A stretch of DNA of 64,000 bases from Hydrogenophaga sp. Root209. GTDB taxonomy: Bacteria > Pseudomonadota > Gammaproteobacteria > Burkholderiales > Burkholderiaceae_C. The position numbers and the translations under genes are program-made. The notes below the pieces were generated by a model. That model had not been told where the DNA came from. It was given only the letters and a program-made list of their open reading frames with translations, and did no database searches. Where the stretch lies: positions 125,042 to 189,041 of the forward strand of contig NZ_LMIE01000022.1 in NCBI RefSeq assembly GCF_001428625.1. The letters run 5' to 3'. Shown piece after piece: positions 49,427-59,949 of this stretch (position 1 is the first letter of the stretch; the number at the start of each line of letters is the position of its first letter).

Positions 49427-49455
49427 AATCATCGCTCTACAAAAGGCCCCACGCC

Positions 49456-50877
49456 ATGCCACGCACGCTATACGACAAGATCTGGGACGAACACGTTGTC
49501 CACACCGAAGAGGACGGCACGTCCGTGCTCTACATCGACCGGCATCTGGTGCACGAAGTGACCAGCCCACAAGCCTTCGAAGGCCTGCGCCAGGCCGGCC
49601 GCAAGGTCTGGCGCGTGAGTTCGGTGGTCGCCACCGCCGACCACAACACGCCCACCACCGGCTGGGAACTGGGCTACGACGGCATCACCGACCCGATCAG
49701 CAAGGAACAGATCACCACGCTGGACAGCAACATCGCCGAGTTCGGTGCCGCCGCGTTCTTCCCCTTCATGTCCAAGCGACAGGGCATCGTGCACGTGATC
49801 GGCCCTGAAAACGGCGCCACCCTGCCCGGCATGACGGTGGTCTGCGGCGACAGCCACACCTCCACCCACGGCGCCTTTGGTGCGCTGGCCCATGGCATCG
49901 GCACCAGCGAAGTCGAGCATGTGCTCGCCACGCAGACCCTGCTGGCCAAAAAAGCCAAGAACATGCTGGTGCGCGTGGATGGACAGTTGCCCAAGGGCTG
50001 CACCGCCAAGGACATCGTGCTGGCCATCATCGGCAAGATCGGCACCGCGGGCGGCACCGGCTACACCATCGAATTCGGCGGCTCGGCGATCCGTGCGCTC
50101 AGCATCGAAGGTCGCATGACCGTCTGCAACATGGCCATCGAAGGCGGCGCACGCGCCGGCCTGGTGGCGGTGGACGACAAGACCATCGAATACGTGAAGG
50201 GCCGCCCGCTCTCGCCCACTGGCGTGGAGTGGGACCAGGCCGTGGCCTACTGGAAGACGCTGAAGTCCGACGCCGATGCGAAATTCGACGCCGTCGTCGA
50301 ACTCGACGCCAGCAGAATCGTGCCGCAGGTCACCTGGGGCACCTCGCCCGAAATGGTGCTGGGCATCGACGGCAACGTGCCCGATCCCGACCGCGAAAAG
50401 GACCCCAACAAGCGCGGCGCCATCGAGCGCGCCCTGACCTACATGGGCCTGCCGCCCGGCAAGCCCCTCAACGACATCTTTGTGGACAAGGTCTTCATCG
50501 GTTCCTGCACCAACAGCCGCATCGAAGACATGCGCGAAGCCGCGGCCGTGGTGAAGAAACTCGGCCAGAAGGTCGCAAAGAACGTGAAGCTCGCTCTGGT
50601 GGTGCCGGGCTCCGGCCTGGTGAAGGCGCAGGCCGAGCGCGAAGGCCTGCACGAGATCTTCAAGGCCGCCGGCTTTGAGTGGCGCGAGCCGGGCTGCTCG
50701 ATGTGCCTGGCCATGAACGCCGACCGACTCGAACCCGGCGAGCGCTGCGCCTCCACCAGCAACCGCAATTTCGAAGGTCGCCAGGGTACGGGCGGCCGCA
50801 CGCATCTCGTGTCCCCCGCCATGGCCGCTGCGGCCGCGGTGCACGGCCACTTCGTGGACGTGCGCACCATCGCCTGA
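49456..50877 (+). CDS. leuC: 3-isopropylmalate dehydratase large subunit
   Basis: A 473-residue aconitase-superfamily protein. The [4Fe-4S] cysteines are Cys351 (GSCTNSR), Cys414 and Cys417 (GCSMC). [14 protein letters not shown] and NRNFEGRQG are further active-site motifs. With LeuD it isomerises 2- to 3-isopropylmalate in leucine synthesis. It is followed by a small lipoprotein gene before leuD. Confidence 0.97.
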   Translation: MPRTLYDKIWDEHVVHTEEDGTSVLYIDRHLVHEVTSPQAFEGLRQAGRKVWRVSSVVATADHNTPTTGWELGYDGITDPISKEQITTLDSNIAEFGAAAFFPFMSKRQGIVHVIGPENGATLPGMTVVCGDSHTSTHGAFGALAHGIGTSEVEHVLATQTLLAKKAKNMLVRVDGQLPKGCTAKDIVLAIIGKIGTAGGTGYTIEFGGSAIRALSIEGRMTVCNMAIEGGARAGLVAVDDKTIEYVKGRPLSPTGVEWDQAVAYWKTLKSDADAKFDAVVELDASRIVPQVTWGTSPEMVLGIDGNVPDPDREKDPNKRGAIERALTYMGLPPGKPLNDIFVDKVFIGSCTNSRIEDMREAAAVVKKLGQKVAKNVKLALVVPGSGLVKAQAEREGLHEIFKAAGFEWREPGCSMCLAMNADRLEPGERCASTSNRNFEGRQGTGGRTHLVSPAMAAAAAVHGHFVDVRTIA

Positions 50878-50912
50878 CCTTCCCGTCCGACAACCACCTT
50901 CAGGAGACCCAC

Positions 50913-51074
50913 ATGAAACGCATCGCATGGATCGCAACTGCCTTCGCCCTCTCGCTGACGCTGGCCGCGTGCAACACCTGGTCCGGCGTCAAGCAGGACG
51001 CCAAGGAAGCCGGCACAGCCGCTGGCAAAGGCATTGAAAAGGCTGGCGAGAAAATTCAGGGCGTCGCCAAGTAA
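50913..51074 (+). CDS. Entericidin A/B-family small lipoprotein
   Basis: A 53-residue lipoprotein with signal peptide [20 protein letters not shown] and lipobox LAAC (Cys20), followed by a short amphipathic Ala/Lys/Glu-rich helix ([20 protein letters not shown]). This matches the entericidin family, small envelope lipoproteins linked to stress-induced lysis in enterics. CAGGAGACCCAC precedes the start. It sits between leuC and leuD, 35 bases after the former and 17 before the latter, and is therefore transcribed with leucine genes. Confidence 0.85.
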   Translation: MKRIAWIATAFALSLTLAACNTWSGVKQDAKEAGTAAGKGIEKAGEKIQGVAK

Positions 51075-51091
51075 CGCCCGCGGATCACATC

Positions 51092-51745
51092 ATGCAGAAA
51101 TTCACCCTCCACAAGGGCCTGGTGGCCCCGATGGACCGCGAGAACGTCGATACCGACGCCATCATCCCTAAGCAGTTCCTGAAGTCCATCCGCAAGACCG
51201 GCTTCGGAGAAAACCTGTTTGACGAGTGGCGCTACCTCGACAAAGGCGAACCGGGACAAGACCCGGCCAGCCGCAAGCCCAACCCCGACTTCGTGCTGAA
51301 CCAGCCGCGCTACGCGGGTGCATCGGTGCTGCTGGCGCGAAAGAACTTTGGTTGTGGTTCCAGCCGTGAGCACGCGCCCTGGGCCATCGACCAGTACGGT
51401 TTCCGCGCCATCATTGCGCCGAGCTACGCCGACATCTTCTTCAACAACTGCTTCAAGAACGGGCTGCTGCCGATCCAGTTGCCCGAAGCCCAGGTGGCGC
51501 AGTTGTTCGACGAGGTGCTGGCCTTCCCAGGCTACGAACTCACTGTTGACCTGGAGCGTCAGGTGGTGATCAAGCCGCAGGGCGAAGAGCTGCCGTTCGA
51601 GGTACAGGCGTTCCGCAAGTTCTGCCTGATCAACGGCCTGGACGACATCGGTCTCACGCTGCGCTACAAGGACAAGATCGCGGCCTTCGAAGCCGAGCGC
51701 CTGGCCACCAAGCCTTGGCTCGCACACACGATGCCGGTGGCCTGA
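51092..51745 (+). CDS. leuD: 3-isopropylmalate dehydratase small subunit
   Basis: A 217-residue swivel-domain subunit with [14 protein letters not shown] near the start and the conserved loop [15 protein letters not shown]. It completes the isopropylmalate isomerase with LeuC. Standard length. Followed by a hairpin repeat before leuB. Confidence 0.96.
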   Translation: MQKFTLHKGLVAPMDRENVDTDAIIPKQFLKSIRKTGFGENLFDEWRYLDKGEPGQDPASRKPNPDFVLNQPRYAGASVLLARKNFGCGSSREHAPWAIDQYGFRAIIAPSYADIFFNNCFKNGLLPIQLPEAQVAQLFDEVLAFPGYELTVDLERQVVIKPQGEELPFEVQAFRKFCLINGLDDIGLTLRYKDKIAAFEAERLATKPWLAHTMPVA

Positions 51746-51746
51746 T

Positions 51747-51840
51747 CCACCCCCGTCGCTTGCTCACTTCGCGTAACCGCATCCTCCCTCAAGGGGCAAC
51801 ACCTGCGGCCCGGCATAGCCGGTTCCGCGGAGTTTCTGAA
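51747..51840 (+). repeat. Intergenic hairpin repeat, copy 4 (leuD-leuB)
   Basis: The 115-base leuD-leuB gap begins CCACCCCC, contains CCCTCAAGGG and a stem GCGG-CC-CGGC-ATA-GCCG-GTT-CCGC, and ends TTTCTGAA. The second half matches copy 3 closely. leuB, which follows, lacks a recognisable ribosome-binding site, as if the element had displaced the original leader. Confidence 0.65.
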
Positions 51841-51860
51841 TCTCTTCTTCTACGTCCAAC

Positions 51861-52949
51861 ATGAAAATCGCAGTTCTTCCGGGTGACGGCATCGGCACCG
51901 AAATCGTCGCCGAGGCGGTCAGGGTGCTCGAAGCACTCGAGTTGCCCATCGAAATGGAATCGGCCCTGGTGGGTGGCGCGGCCTATGAGGCGCATGGCCA
52001 CCCACTGCCCGAAGCCACGCTCAAACTGGCGATGGACGCGGACGCCGTGCTGTTTGGCGCCGTGGGCGACTGGAAGTACGACAAGCTCGACCGCCCGCTG
52101 CGCCCGGAGCAGGCCATCCTGGGCTTGCGCAAGCACATGGGTCTGTTCGCCAATTTCCGCCCCGCCATCTGCTACCCCGAACTGGTGGGTGCCTCCAGCC
52201 TCAAGCCCGAGATCATCTCGGGTCTGGACATCCTCATCATCCGCGAGCTCACCGGCGACATCTACTTTGGGCAACCACGCGGGCGCCGCGTGGCCACCGA
52301 TGGCCATTTCCCTGGTGCCGAAGAAGCCTTCGACACCATGCGCTACAGCAAGCCCGAGATCGAGCGCATCGCCCACGTGGCCTTCCAGGCCGCGCGCAAG
52401 CGCAACAAGAAGGTCACCAGCGTCGACAAGGCCAACGTGCTTGAAACCTTCCAGTTCTGGAAGGACGTGGTCACCGAAGTTCATCAGCAGTACCCCGACG
52501 TGGAACTCGAGCACATGTACGTGGACAACGCGGCCATGCAACTGGTGCGTGCGCCCAAGAAGTTCGACGTGGTCGTCACCGGCAACATGTTCGGCGACAT
52601 CCTGTCCGACGAGGCCTCCATGCTCACCGGCTCCATCGGCATGTTGCCCTCGGCTTCGCTGAACACGAAGAACCAGGGCCTGTACGAACCCAGCCATGGC
52701 AGCGCGCCGGACATCGCCGGCAAGAACCTGGCCAATCCTCTGGCTACAATACTGTCCGCTGCCATGATGCTCAAATTCACTTTCAACCAGACTGAAGCCG
52801 CCGATCGCATTGAACGTGCGGTCAGCAGCGTGCTCGCGTCCGGCCTGCGCACGACCGACATCTGGTCTGAAGGCACGACCAAGGTGAGCACCCGCGGCAT
52901 GGGCGATGCCGTCGTGGCCGCCATCACCAAAACCATTACCAAGGGCTGA
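51861..52949 (+). CDS. leuB: 3-isopropylmalate dehydrogenase
   Basis: A 362-residue NAD-dependent decarboxylating dehydrogenase. [15 protein letters not shown] opens the protein; [15 protein letters not shown] and [20 protein letters not shown] bind substrate and metal, and [12 protein letters not shown] binds NAD. It converts 3-isopropylmalate to 2-oxoisocaproate precursor. No Shine-Dalgarno site is evident, and the start follows the repeat element. Confidence 0.97.
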   Translation: MKIAVLPGDGIGTEIVAEAVRVLEALELPIEMESALVGGAAYEAHGHPLPEATLKLAMDADAVLFGAVGDWKYDKLDRPLRPEQAILGLRKHMGLFANFRPAICYPELVGASSLKPEIISGLDILIIRELTGDIYFGQPRGRRVATDGHFPGAEEAFDTMRYSKPEIERIAHVAFQAARKRNKKVTSVDKANVLETFQFWKDVVTEVHQQYPDVELEHMYVDNAAMQLVRAPKKFDVVVTGNMFGDILSDEASMLTGSIGMLPSASLNTKNQGLYEPSHGSAPDIAGKNLANPLATILSAAMMLKFTFNQTEAADRIERAVSSVLASGLRTTDIWSEGTTKVSTRGMGDAVVAAITKTITKG

Positions 52950-52974
52950 AGCAGCTCCGGTTCGTCACGCCCCT

Positions 52975-53009
52975 CCCCGGCACGACGAGCCGGGGCAAAA
53001 CGGTTTTTT
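52975..53009 (+). terminator. Possible terminator between leuB and asd
   Basis: CCCCGGC-ACGACGA-GCCGGGG is a perfect seven-pair stem; six T follow only after an eight-base spacer. Termination here would separate leuCDB from asd, but the spacer makes it non-canonical. Confidence 0.4.
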
Positions 53010-53026
53010 AACTTAAGGGCGTTGAC

Positions 53027-54154
53027 ATGAAACTCGTAGGACTCGTTGGATGGCGCGGCATGGTCGGCTCCGTGCTGATGGACCGCATGGTCGCGGAAAG
53101 CGACTTCGACCTGATCGAACCACTGTTTTTCTCCACCTCCAATGCCGGCGGCAAGGCCCCGGCGATGGCGAAGAACGAAACCACGCTGCAGGATGCGCAC
53201 GATATCGCTGCCCTCAAGCGCTGCGACATCATCGTCACCGCACAGGGTGGTGACTACACCAGTGAAGTGTTCCCCAAGCTGCGCGCCGCGGGCTGGAACG
53301 GCCACTGGATCGACGCTGCCTCAACCCTGCGCATGGACAAGGACGCGGTCATCATCCTGGACCCGGTCAACATGCCCGTGATCAAGACCGCCTTGAGCAG
53401 CGGTGGCAAGAACTGGATTGGCGGAAACTGCACCGTAAGCTGCATGCTCATGGGCGTGGGCGCGCTGTACAAGGCCGGTCTGATCGAGTGGATGAGCACA
53501 CAGACCTACCAGGCCGCATCGGGCGGTGGTGCGCAACACATGCGCGAGCTGCTTACGCAGTACGGCACGCTCAATGCCGAAGTGAAGTCACTGCTGGACG
53601 ACCCCAAGAGCGCCATTCTGGAGATCGACCGCAAGGTGATCGCCAAGCAACGCGCACTGACCAGCGCCGAGACCGCCAACTTCGGCGTCCCGCTGGGTGG
53701 CTCGCTGATCCCCTGGATCGACAAGGACCTGGGCAACGGCATGTCCAAGGAAGAGTGGAAAGGCATGGCCGAGACCAACAAGATCCTCGGCATGGGCGAG
53801 GGCTTCAGCGCGCCGGCCATTCCTGTGGACGGCTTCTGTGTGCGTGTGGGTGCCATGCGCTGCCACAGCCAGGCCCTCACCTTCAAGCTCAAGAAGGACG
53901 TGCCCCTGGCCGATATCGAAGCCATGATCGCGGCCGACAACGCCTGGGTCAAAGTGGTGCCGAACACGCGCGAGGCGACGATCAAGGACCTGACTCCGGT
54001 GGCCGTGACCGGCACCATGATGATTCCGGTCGGTCGCATCCGCAAGCTGGCCATGGGCCCCGAATACCTGGGCGCATTCACCATTGGGGACCAGTTGCTG
54101 TGGGGCGCAGCCGAGCCACTTCGCCGCATGTTGCGAATCCTGCTCGCCGCCTGA
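53027..54154 (+). CDS. asd: Aspartate-semialdehyde dehydrogenase
   Basis: A 375-residue enzyme with the NADP-binding [13 protein letters not shown] (5-17), the catalytic Cys135 in GGNCTVSCM and the catalytic His in [12 protein letters not shown]. It reduces aspartyl phosphate to the semialdehyde used for lysine/diaminopimelate, threonine and methionine. Length and residue numbering match E. coli Asd. AAGGGCG lies upstream. Confidence 0.97.
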   Translation: MKLVGLVGWRGMVGSVLMDRMVAESDFDLIEPLFFSTSNAGGKAPAMAKNETTLQDAHDIAALKRCDIIVTAQGGDYTSEVFPKLRAAGWNGHWIDAASTLRMDKDAVIILDPVNMPVIKTALSSGGKNWIGGNCTVSCMLMGVGALYKAGLIEWMSTQTYQAASGGGAQHMRELLTQYGTLNAEVKSLLDDPKSAILEIDRKVIAKQRALTSAETANFGVPLGGSLIPWIDKDLGNGMSKEEWKGMAETNKILGMGEGFSAPAIPVDGFCVRVGAMRCHSQALTFKLKKDVPLADIEAMIAADNAWVKVVPNTREATIKDLTPVAVTGTMMIPVGRIRKLAMGPEYLGAFTIGDQLLWGAAEPLRRMLRILLAA

Positions 54155-54343
54155 ACCCGCCTGGTCAGGCGCTTGGGGGCGCGGCATGGAAATATGTGGA
54201 AATGATTCGTTGCAAGTCAGCAACGTAAATTCAAGGGCCAAACACGACAGGCGGTGAGCTGGGAAACTCAAGCGGATTCTCAGCTTGTCACCGTAATCCG
54301 TTGATGTTAAGGTCAAAATTAGGTTTTTTCCTTCGAGGTCCAA
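54155..54343 (+). promoter_or_regulatory. asd-fimV intergenic region with two hairpins
   Basis: These 189 bases hold CGTTGC-AAGTCA-GCAACG (54208-54225) and a near-perfect nine-base inverted repeat AGCTGGGAA/TTCTCAGCT (54257-54265 and 54277-54285). TTGTCA (54285-54290) with TAAGGT (54308-54313) could be a weak promoter for fimV. The segment is AT-richer than its surroundings. No gene was seen. Confidence 0.35.
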
Positions 54344-57091
54344 GTGCCATTCAAACCCCGCCCTACCCCATTCCAATCGGCGCGCCAGGTGCGACAAATC
54401 ACCGGGTTTGGTGGCTTGCAAGCAATCGCCGCGGCCGCCTTGCTGTGTGCCACGCTCACACACCACGGTGCTGCTCAAGCGCTGGCGTTGGGTCGAGTGG
54501 TCGTGCAATCTGCACTCGGCGAACCCCTGAGAGCGGAGATCGACGTTCCAGACATCAACGCTGAAGAGGCGGCGAGCCTTCGGGTGGGACTGGCATCTGC
54601 CGAGACCTTTCGGGGCTCCGGGATGGAGATGAACGCGGCACTGGCCGGACTGCAGATTTCGCTGCAAAAGCGCGCCGATGGTCGGTCATTCCTTCGACTG
54701 ACCAGTCCTCGCCCGGTGAACGAGCCTTTCGTGGACTTGATCGTGGAAGCCAACTGGGCATCCGGTCGGATCGTGCGCGACTACACCCTTCTTTTTGATC
54801 CGCCCAACCTGCGCCCCGCGCCTCAGCCCGCTCCTGTTGCACCCGGTGTGAGTTCACCGCCCGCGCCCACACGTGCCCAGCCAGTGCTGCCCAGCACGCC
54901 CCTGCCGCCTGCGGCGCAAGCCACACCGGCACCTTCGGTGAGCCGCCCTGCAGCTCCTGCACCGGCGGCACCTGCACAGCCCCCGCGCACAACCCCAAGC
55001 CCGGCGCCCATCGGCTCCGCCGGTGGCGGACAAGTGCGCGTCCAGGCAGGCGATACCGCCGGCCGCATTGCAGCAGCCAACAAACCGGCCAACGTGTCGT
55101 TGGACCAGATGCTCGTTGCCATGCTTCGCTCCAGCCCGAACGCATTCATCGGTGGCAATGTCAACCGGATCAAGGCCGGCGCAGTGGTCGATCTCCCGAC
55201 TGCCGATCAGGCGGGGGCCGTCAGCGCTGGTGAGGCCCGGCAAACCATCGCGGCCCAAAGCCGTGATTTCAACGATTTCCGCCGGCGTCTGGCCGGTGCT
55301 GCACCGGAGGCCGAGGTTGGCGTTGCAGATCGCCAGGCGGCCGGACGTGTGCAGGCTGAAGTGAAAGACGCGGCGCCCGCAGCTCCCGCTGCGGACAAGC
55401 TCACGCTGTCCAAAGGGGCGACACCCGCGCAGACTGCCAGCGAAGAACAGATCGCCAAGGATCGCCAGGCCAAGGAAGCATCGACCCGCGTGGCCGAGCT
55501 CTCGCGCAACATCGAAGAACTGTCCAAACTCGGCACGCCTTCGCCTGCAGCCACGGCGCCTGCAGCCACCGCTCCGGCTGCGACGCCCGCCGCACCAGCA
55601 ACGCCTCCCTCGCCGAGCAGTCCAGCGCCGGCAGTGACCACCGCAACGCCAACGCCCGACGCCGCCACGCCGGCGACGCCGCCAGCTGCGCCACCAGTGG
55701 CTGCTGATGCCCCCGCGCCAGCCCCCACTCCAACGCCATCCCCCCAGGCACCTCCACCAGCACCCGTGCCGCTGCCAGACGAGCCTTCGTTCATCGATCA
55801 ATTGCGGGACAACCCCTTGATGCTGCCGCTGGCCGGCGGCCTGCTGGCTCTGCTGGCTGGCTTCGGCATCTACCGCATGCGCCAGCGCAAAGGTGGCTCC
55901 AGTGTCGACAGCTCGTTCCTGGAAAGCCGGTTGCAACCCGACTCTTTCTTCGGATCCAGCGGTGGGCAGCGCATCGACACAGCAGAGTCCGTCGCCTCCG
56001 GATCTTCAATGGTGTATTCACCCAGCCAGCTCGATGCGGCAGGCGATGTGGACCCCGTGGCGGAGGCGGACGTGTACCTCGCCTACGGACGCGATCTGCA
56101 GGCCGAGGAGATCCTCAAGGAAGCGATGCGCAGCACGCCGACCCGCGTGGCCATTCACAACAAGCTGTTGGAGATTTACGCCAAGCGGCGCGACGCCAGG
56201 GCCTTCGAGGTGGTGGCAACCGAAGCTTTCGGCCTGACGCAAGGCCAGGGCCCCGAGTGGGATCGCGCATGCGAACTGGGCAAGGAACTGGATCCGAACA
56301 ACCCCCTGTACCAGCCGGGTGGCAAACCCATCACCAAGTCTGGCGCCGTGGAAAGCTTTGTGGGTGCCGGTGCCAACACCATGCCGTTCGCAAGCAGCAC
56401 GATGTCAGATTCTTCAGGGGCTCAGGCCTCGGGCACGGGCGACCTCGATCTTGATCTCGACCTGGACTTCTCGCTGGACGAAGAACCCCAACCGGAAGAA
56501 CACATCGACGCGGCGCCGGCCGATATGGCACGCGATGTGCCCATGTCGGACATGGGAGACCTGCAGTCCACGGAAGCATTGACCAGCCAAGCGGCTGAAA
56601 CGTCCGGTCCGTCGTCCATGTCGATGGACTTCGACCTCGACTTTCCGTCGCAGCCCGATCACCTGCAGACCTCGGTGTTGAACGCAACCCCAGCGCCCGG
56701 AGATGCCTCCCCTGCCATGCAGGCTGCTCAGGACGCGCCCACTTTCGACATGAGTGAGGAAACACCGGATTTCGGTCTCGACATGGATTTTCCCGCCGAA
56801 GCGATTTCTCCAGCACCCGCGGCGAAGGCTTCCCTGGCGGGCTCTCCCGAGTTGATGACGTTTGATCTGAACGACCTCAGCCTCGATCTGGACTCACCAG
56901 CAGAGGACACCCATGCCTCCGGCGATGGTTCGGGCCAGGAGAACCCCCTGGAAACCAAGCTCTCGCTGGCCGAGGAATTCCGCGCGATTGGTGACTTCGA
57001 AGGTGCTCGATCGTTGGCCGAAGAAGTGCTGGCGGAAGCGTCTGGCTCGCTCAAGACGAAAGCTGGCACCTTCCTGGCCGATCTGGCTTGA
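54344..57091 (+). CDS. fimV: FimV-type polar hub / type IV pilus assembly protein
   Basis: A 915-residue inner-membrane protein. It has an N-terminal signal (about 20-47), the FimV N-terminal domain (LGRVVVQSALGEPLRAEIDV), a LysM-like peptidoglycan-binding segment (about 228-290), a long Pro/Ala/Thr-rich linker, one membrane helix (about 485-505, LMLPLAGGLLALLAGFGIYR) and an acidic cytoplasmic region with TPR-like repeats. It ends in the FimV C-terminal motif (AEEFRAIGDFEGARSLAEEV). FimV organises type IV pili and the cell pole. The start is GTG at 54344, preceded by GAGG. Confidence 0.93.
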   Translation: MPFKPRPTPFQSARQVRQITGFGGLQAIAAAALLCATLTHHGAAQALALGRVVVQSALGEPLRAEIDVPDINAEEAASLRVGLASAETFRGSGMEMNAALAGLQISLQKRADGRSFLRLTSPRPVNEPFVDLIVEANWASGRIVRDYTLLFDPPNLRPAPQPAPVAPGVSSPPAPTRAQPVLPSTPLPPAAQATPAPSVSRPAAPAPAAPAQPPRTTPSPAPIGSAGGGQVRVQAGDTAGRIAAANKPANVSLDQMLVAMLRSSPNAFIGGNVNRIKAGAVVDLPTADQAGAVSAGEARQTIAAQSRDFNDFRRRLAGAAPEAEVGVADRQAAGRVQAEVKDAAPAAPAADKLTLSKGATPAQTASEEQIAKDRQAKEASTRVAELSRNIEELSKLGTPSPAATAPAATAPAATPAAPATPPSPSSPAPAVTTATPTPDAATPATPPAAPPVAADAPAPAPTPTPSPQAPPPAPVPLPDEPSFIDQLRDNPLMLPLAGGLLALLAGFGIYRMRQRKGGSSVDSSFLESRLQPDSFFGSSGGQRIDTAESVASGSSMVYSPSQLDAAGDVDPVAEADVYLAYGRDLQAEEILKEAMRSTPTRVAIHNKLLEIYAKRRDARAFEVVATEAFGLTQGQGPEWDRACELGKELDPNNPLYQPGGKPITKSGAVESFVGAGANTMPFASSTMSDSSGAQASGTGDLDLDLDLDFSLDEEPQPEEHIDAAPADMARDVPMSDMGDLQSTEALTSQAAETSGPSSMSMDFDLDFPSQPDHLQTSVLNATPAPGDASPAMQAAQDAPTFDMSEETPDFGLDMDFPAEAISPAPAAKASLAGSPELMTFDLNDLSLDLDSPAEDTHASGDGSGQENPLETKLSLAEEFRAIGDFEGARSLAEEVLAEASGSLKTKAGTFLADLA

Positions 57092-57150
57092 ACCGCTCAG
57101 CCAACCACGAACCGAACCCCTCGGATCAGCGACAGACCTCGCGGAATTCC

Positions 57151-57948
57151 GTGCCTGACCTGACTCGCATCGCCTTGGGTGTGAGCTACAACGGCCGGGC
57201 CTACGAAGGCTGGCAGAGTCAGCTGGGGGGTCGAACCGTGCAGGACAAGCTGGAGCAGGCCCTCACCAGCTTCGGGGCCGTCGAGCCCATCAAAACCCTG
57301 TGCGCTGGCCGCACCGACTCGGGCGTGCACGGTCTCATGCAGGTGGTGCACTTCGACACCCTGCTGGATCGTGACGAAAACGCCTGGGTACGGGGCACCA
57401 ACAGCTTCTTGCCCTCCGACATTGCGATCCAGTGGGCGCGTCACGTCGACAGCAGCTTCCACGCTCGCGGCAGCGCACGCTCGCGCCGCTATGCGTACGT
57501 GCTGCTCGAGTCCCCCGTGAGGCCCAGCGTGGACGCTGGTCAAGTGGGCTGGGTGTTTCGCCCAATGACCCTGGAGCCCATGGTGCAAGCCGCGCAGACG
57601 CTGGTGGGTGAACACGATTTTTCCTCCTTCCGTGCCGCCCAGTGCCAGGCCCATTCGCCGATCAAGCGCCTGATGCGCGCCGAGGTCACGCGCCGCGGCG
57701 CCTACTGGCGCTTCGAGTTCGAGGCGTCGGCATTTCTTCACCACATGATCCGCAACATCATGGGCTGCCTGATCGCCATCGGCAATGGCAGCCGTCCACC
57801 CGAGTGGATGACCGAGGTGCTGCTGGCTCGCAGCCGGGACGTGGCCGCCCCCACCTTTTCCCCTGACGGCCTGTATTTCCTCGGACCGGTCTACGATCCG
57901 GCATGGGGCTTGCCACAACGCACGCCCACCTTCGACTGGTTGCCATGA
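57151..57948 (+). CDS. truA: tRNA pseudouridine(38-40) synthase
   Basis: A 265-residue TruA with RIALGVSYNGRAYEGWQ at the start and the catalytic Asp56 in AGRTDSGVHG. It modifies uridines 38-40 of tRNA anticodon arms. No ATG is available: GTG at 57151 gives the family-like length, while a TTG at 57088 overlapping the fimV stop would add 21 atypical residues. It overlaps trpF by ATGA. Confidence 0.93.
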   Translation: MPDLTRIALGVSYNGRAYEGWQSQLGGRTVQDKLEQALTSFGAVEPIKTLCAGRTDSGVHGLMQVVHFDTLLDRDENAWVRGTNSFLPSDIAIQWARHVDSSFHARGSARSRRYAYVLLESPVRPSVDAGQVGWVFRPMTLEPMVQAAQTLVGEHDFSSFRAAQCQAHSPIKRLMRAEVTRRGAYWRFEFEASAFLHHMIRNIMGCLIAIGNGSRPPEWMTEVLLARSRDVAAPTFSPDGLYFLGPVYDPAWGLPQRTPTFDWLP

Positions 57949-58622
57949 ACACTCACCGCACGCGCATCAAGATCTGCGGCCTCACGCGCGAGGCCGATGT
58001 GGACGCGGCCGCCCACGCCGGCGCCGATGCCGTGGGCTTCGTGCTGTACGACAAGAGCCCGCGCCACGTCACGCCCGAGCGTGCTGGCGAACTCGCTCGG
58101 CACCTGCCGCCCTTCGTGACGCCAGTGCTGCTGGTCGTCAACGCCAGCCCTGAACACATCCAGCGAGGTTGCGCTGAAGTGCCCAACGCCTTGCTGCAAT
58201 TCCACGGTGACGAGTCACCCGCCGAATGCTTGACAGCAGGCCGGCCCTTTGTGCGCGCGGCACGCATACCCGCAGGATTCGCCGGGCATGACTTCGATCT
58301 CCTAAAATACGCCTCTGACTTCTCGGCAGCCCAGGCCATCCTGCTCGACGCACACGTCGAAGGCTACGGCGGTGGCGGTCAATCCTTCGACTGGACGGCA
58401 TTTCCTTGGTCACATCCGCTTCTAAACGCCAGCTCTCGCCTCGTTTTGTCTGGTGGACTCACGCCTGCAAACGTGACCGATGGCATCACGTGCGTGCGGC
58501 CCTGGGCCGTTGACGTGAGTTCCGGCGTCGAGGTGTCCAAGGGCATCAAGAACCCGGACCTCATGAACGCCTTTGTCGCTGCCGTTCGGGCAGCCGATGA
58601 ACACCTTTCCCGCCTGCCCTGA
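57945..58622 (+). CDS. trpF: Phosphoribosylanthranilate isomerase
   Basis: A 225-residue TIM-barrel enzyme with the general base Cys11 in KICGLT and the general acid Asp135 in [20 protein letters not shown] binds phosphate. It catalyses the Amadori step of tryptophan synthesis. The start overlaps the truA stop (ATGA). Confidence 0.96.
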   Translation: MNTHRTRIKICGLTREADVDAAAHAGADAVGFVLYDKSPRHVTPERAGELARHLPPFVTPVLLVVNASPEHIQRGCAEVPNALLQFHGDESPAECLTAGRPFVRAARIPAGFAGHDFDLLKYASDFSAAQAILLDAHVEGYGGGGQSFDWTAFPWSHPLLNASSRLVLSGGLTPANVTDGITCVRPWAVDVSSGVEVSKGIKNPDLMNAFVAAVRAADEHLSRLP

Positions 58623-58665
58623 TCGTTCCCGATCTTGGGTTGGGCAGTCGAACCGAGATCACCCC

Positions 58666-59949
58666 ATGCAGACTTACCAGCAACCCGATGCCCGCGGCCA
58701 CTTCGGCATTTACGGCGGCAGCTTCGTGAGTGAAACGCTCACCCACGCCATCAACGAACTCAAGGCGGCATACGCCCGGTACCAGCACGATCCCGAGTTC
58801 CTCGCTGAATTCAAGAACGAACTGGCGCACTTCGTGGGCCGGCCCAGCCCGGTCTACCATGCCGCGCGCATGAGCCGAGAAACAGGTGGAGCGCAGATCT
58901 TCCTGAAGCGTGAAGACCTCAACCACACCGGCGCGCACAAGATCAACAACACCATCGGTCAGGCCATGTTGGCCAGGCGCATGGGCAAGCCGCGCATCAT
59001 TGCCGAGACGGGCGCCGGCCAGCACGGTGTGGCCACCGCCACCATCTGCGCGCGCTACGGACTGGAATGCGTGGTGTACATGGGCAGCGAAGACGTCAAG
59101 CGCCAAAGCCCCAACGTCTACCGCATGAAGCTGCTGGGTGCCACGGTGGTGCCGGTCGATTCCGGCAGCCGCACGCTCAAAGACGCGCTCAACGAGGCCA
59201 TGCGCGACTGGGTCGCCAACGTGGACAACACCTTCTACATCATCGGCACCGTGGCAGGCCCGCACCCCTACCCGATGATGGTGCGCGACTTCCAGAGCGT
59301 GATCGGCGAAGAGTGCCTGGTGCAGATGCCCGAGATGCTCGCCGCCGCAGGTTGCACCAACGAACAACCCGACGCGGTGATCGCCTGCGTGGGTGGCGGC
59401 AGCAACGCCATGGGCATCTTCTACCCCTACATCAACCACCCGAAGACACGCCTGATCGGTGTGGAAGCCGCCGGCGAAGGCATGGAGAGTGGCAAACACT
59501 CGGCCTCGCTGCAAAAAGGCAGCCCGGGCGTGCTGCACGGCAACCGCACCTATGTGCTTCAGGACGACAACGGCCAAGTCACCGAGACCCACAGCGTGAG
59601 CGCCGGCCTGGACTACCCTGGTGTCGGCCCCGAGCACGCGTTCCTGAAAGACATCGGCCGCGCCGAGTACGTGGGCATCACCGATGCCGAGGCGCTGGAG
59701 GCTTTCCACTACCTGTGCCGCACCGAAGGCATCATCCCCGCGCTCGAGTCGAGCCATGCCGTGGCCTACGCCATGAAGCTGGCCAGGACCATGAAGCCCG
59801 ACCAGTCGATCCTGGTCAACCTTTCTGGCCGCGGCGACAAGGACATCGGCACCGTGGCCGACCTGTCCAATGCCGATTTTTATTGTCGACCGAGCTGCCG
59901 CGGGCAGTCGGTCAAAGGTGGCGTGGCCACCATCGAGGTGAAGAAATGA
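58666..59949 (+). CDS. trpB: Tryptophan synthase beta chain
   Basis: A 427-residue PLP enzyme with the Schiff-base Lys92 in [10 protein letters not shown] and the phosphate-binding GGGSNAMG. It joins indole and serine. Compared with E. coli TrpB (397 residues) it has a C-terminal extension of about 25 residues with two cysteines ([12 protein letters not shown]). The start at 58666 matches the family beginning ([18 protein letters not shown]). It overlaps trpA by ATGA. Confidence 0.97.
   Translation: MQTYQQPDARGHFGIYGGSFVSETLTHAINELKAAYARYQHDPEFLAEFKNELAHFVGRPSPVYHAARMSRETGGAQIFLKREDLNHTGAHKINNTIGQAMLARRMGKPRIIAETGAGQHGVATATICARYGLECVVYMGSEDVKRQSPNVYRMKLLGATVVPVDSGSRTLKDALNEAMRDWVANVDNTFYIIGTVAGPHPYPMMVRDFQSVIGEECLVQMPEMLAAAGCTNEQPDAVIACVGGGSNAMGIFYPYINHPKTRLIGVEAAGEGMESGKHSASLQKGSPGVLHGNRTYVLQDDNGQVTETHSVSAGLDYPGVGPEHAFLKDIGRAEYVGITDAEALEAFHYLCRTEGIIPALESSHAVAYAMKLARTMKPDQSILVNLSGRGDKDIGTVADLSNADFYCRPSCRGQSVKGGVATIEVKK

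Noticed and set aside
54158-54172. CGCCTG-GT-CAGGCG after asd as a terminator
   Set aside because: The loop is only two bases and no T-run follows, so a functional terminator is unlikely.
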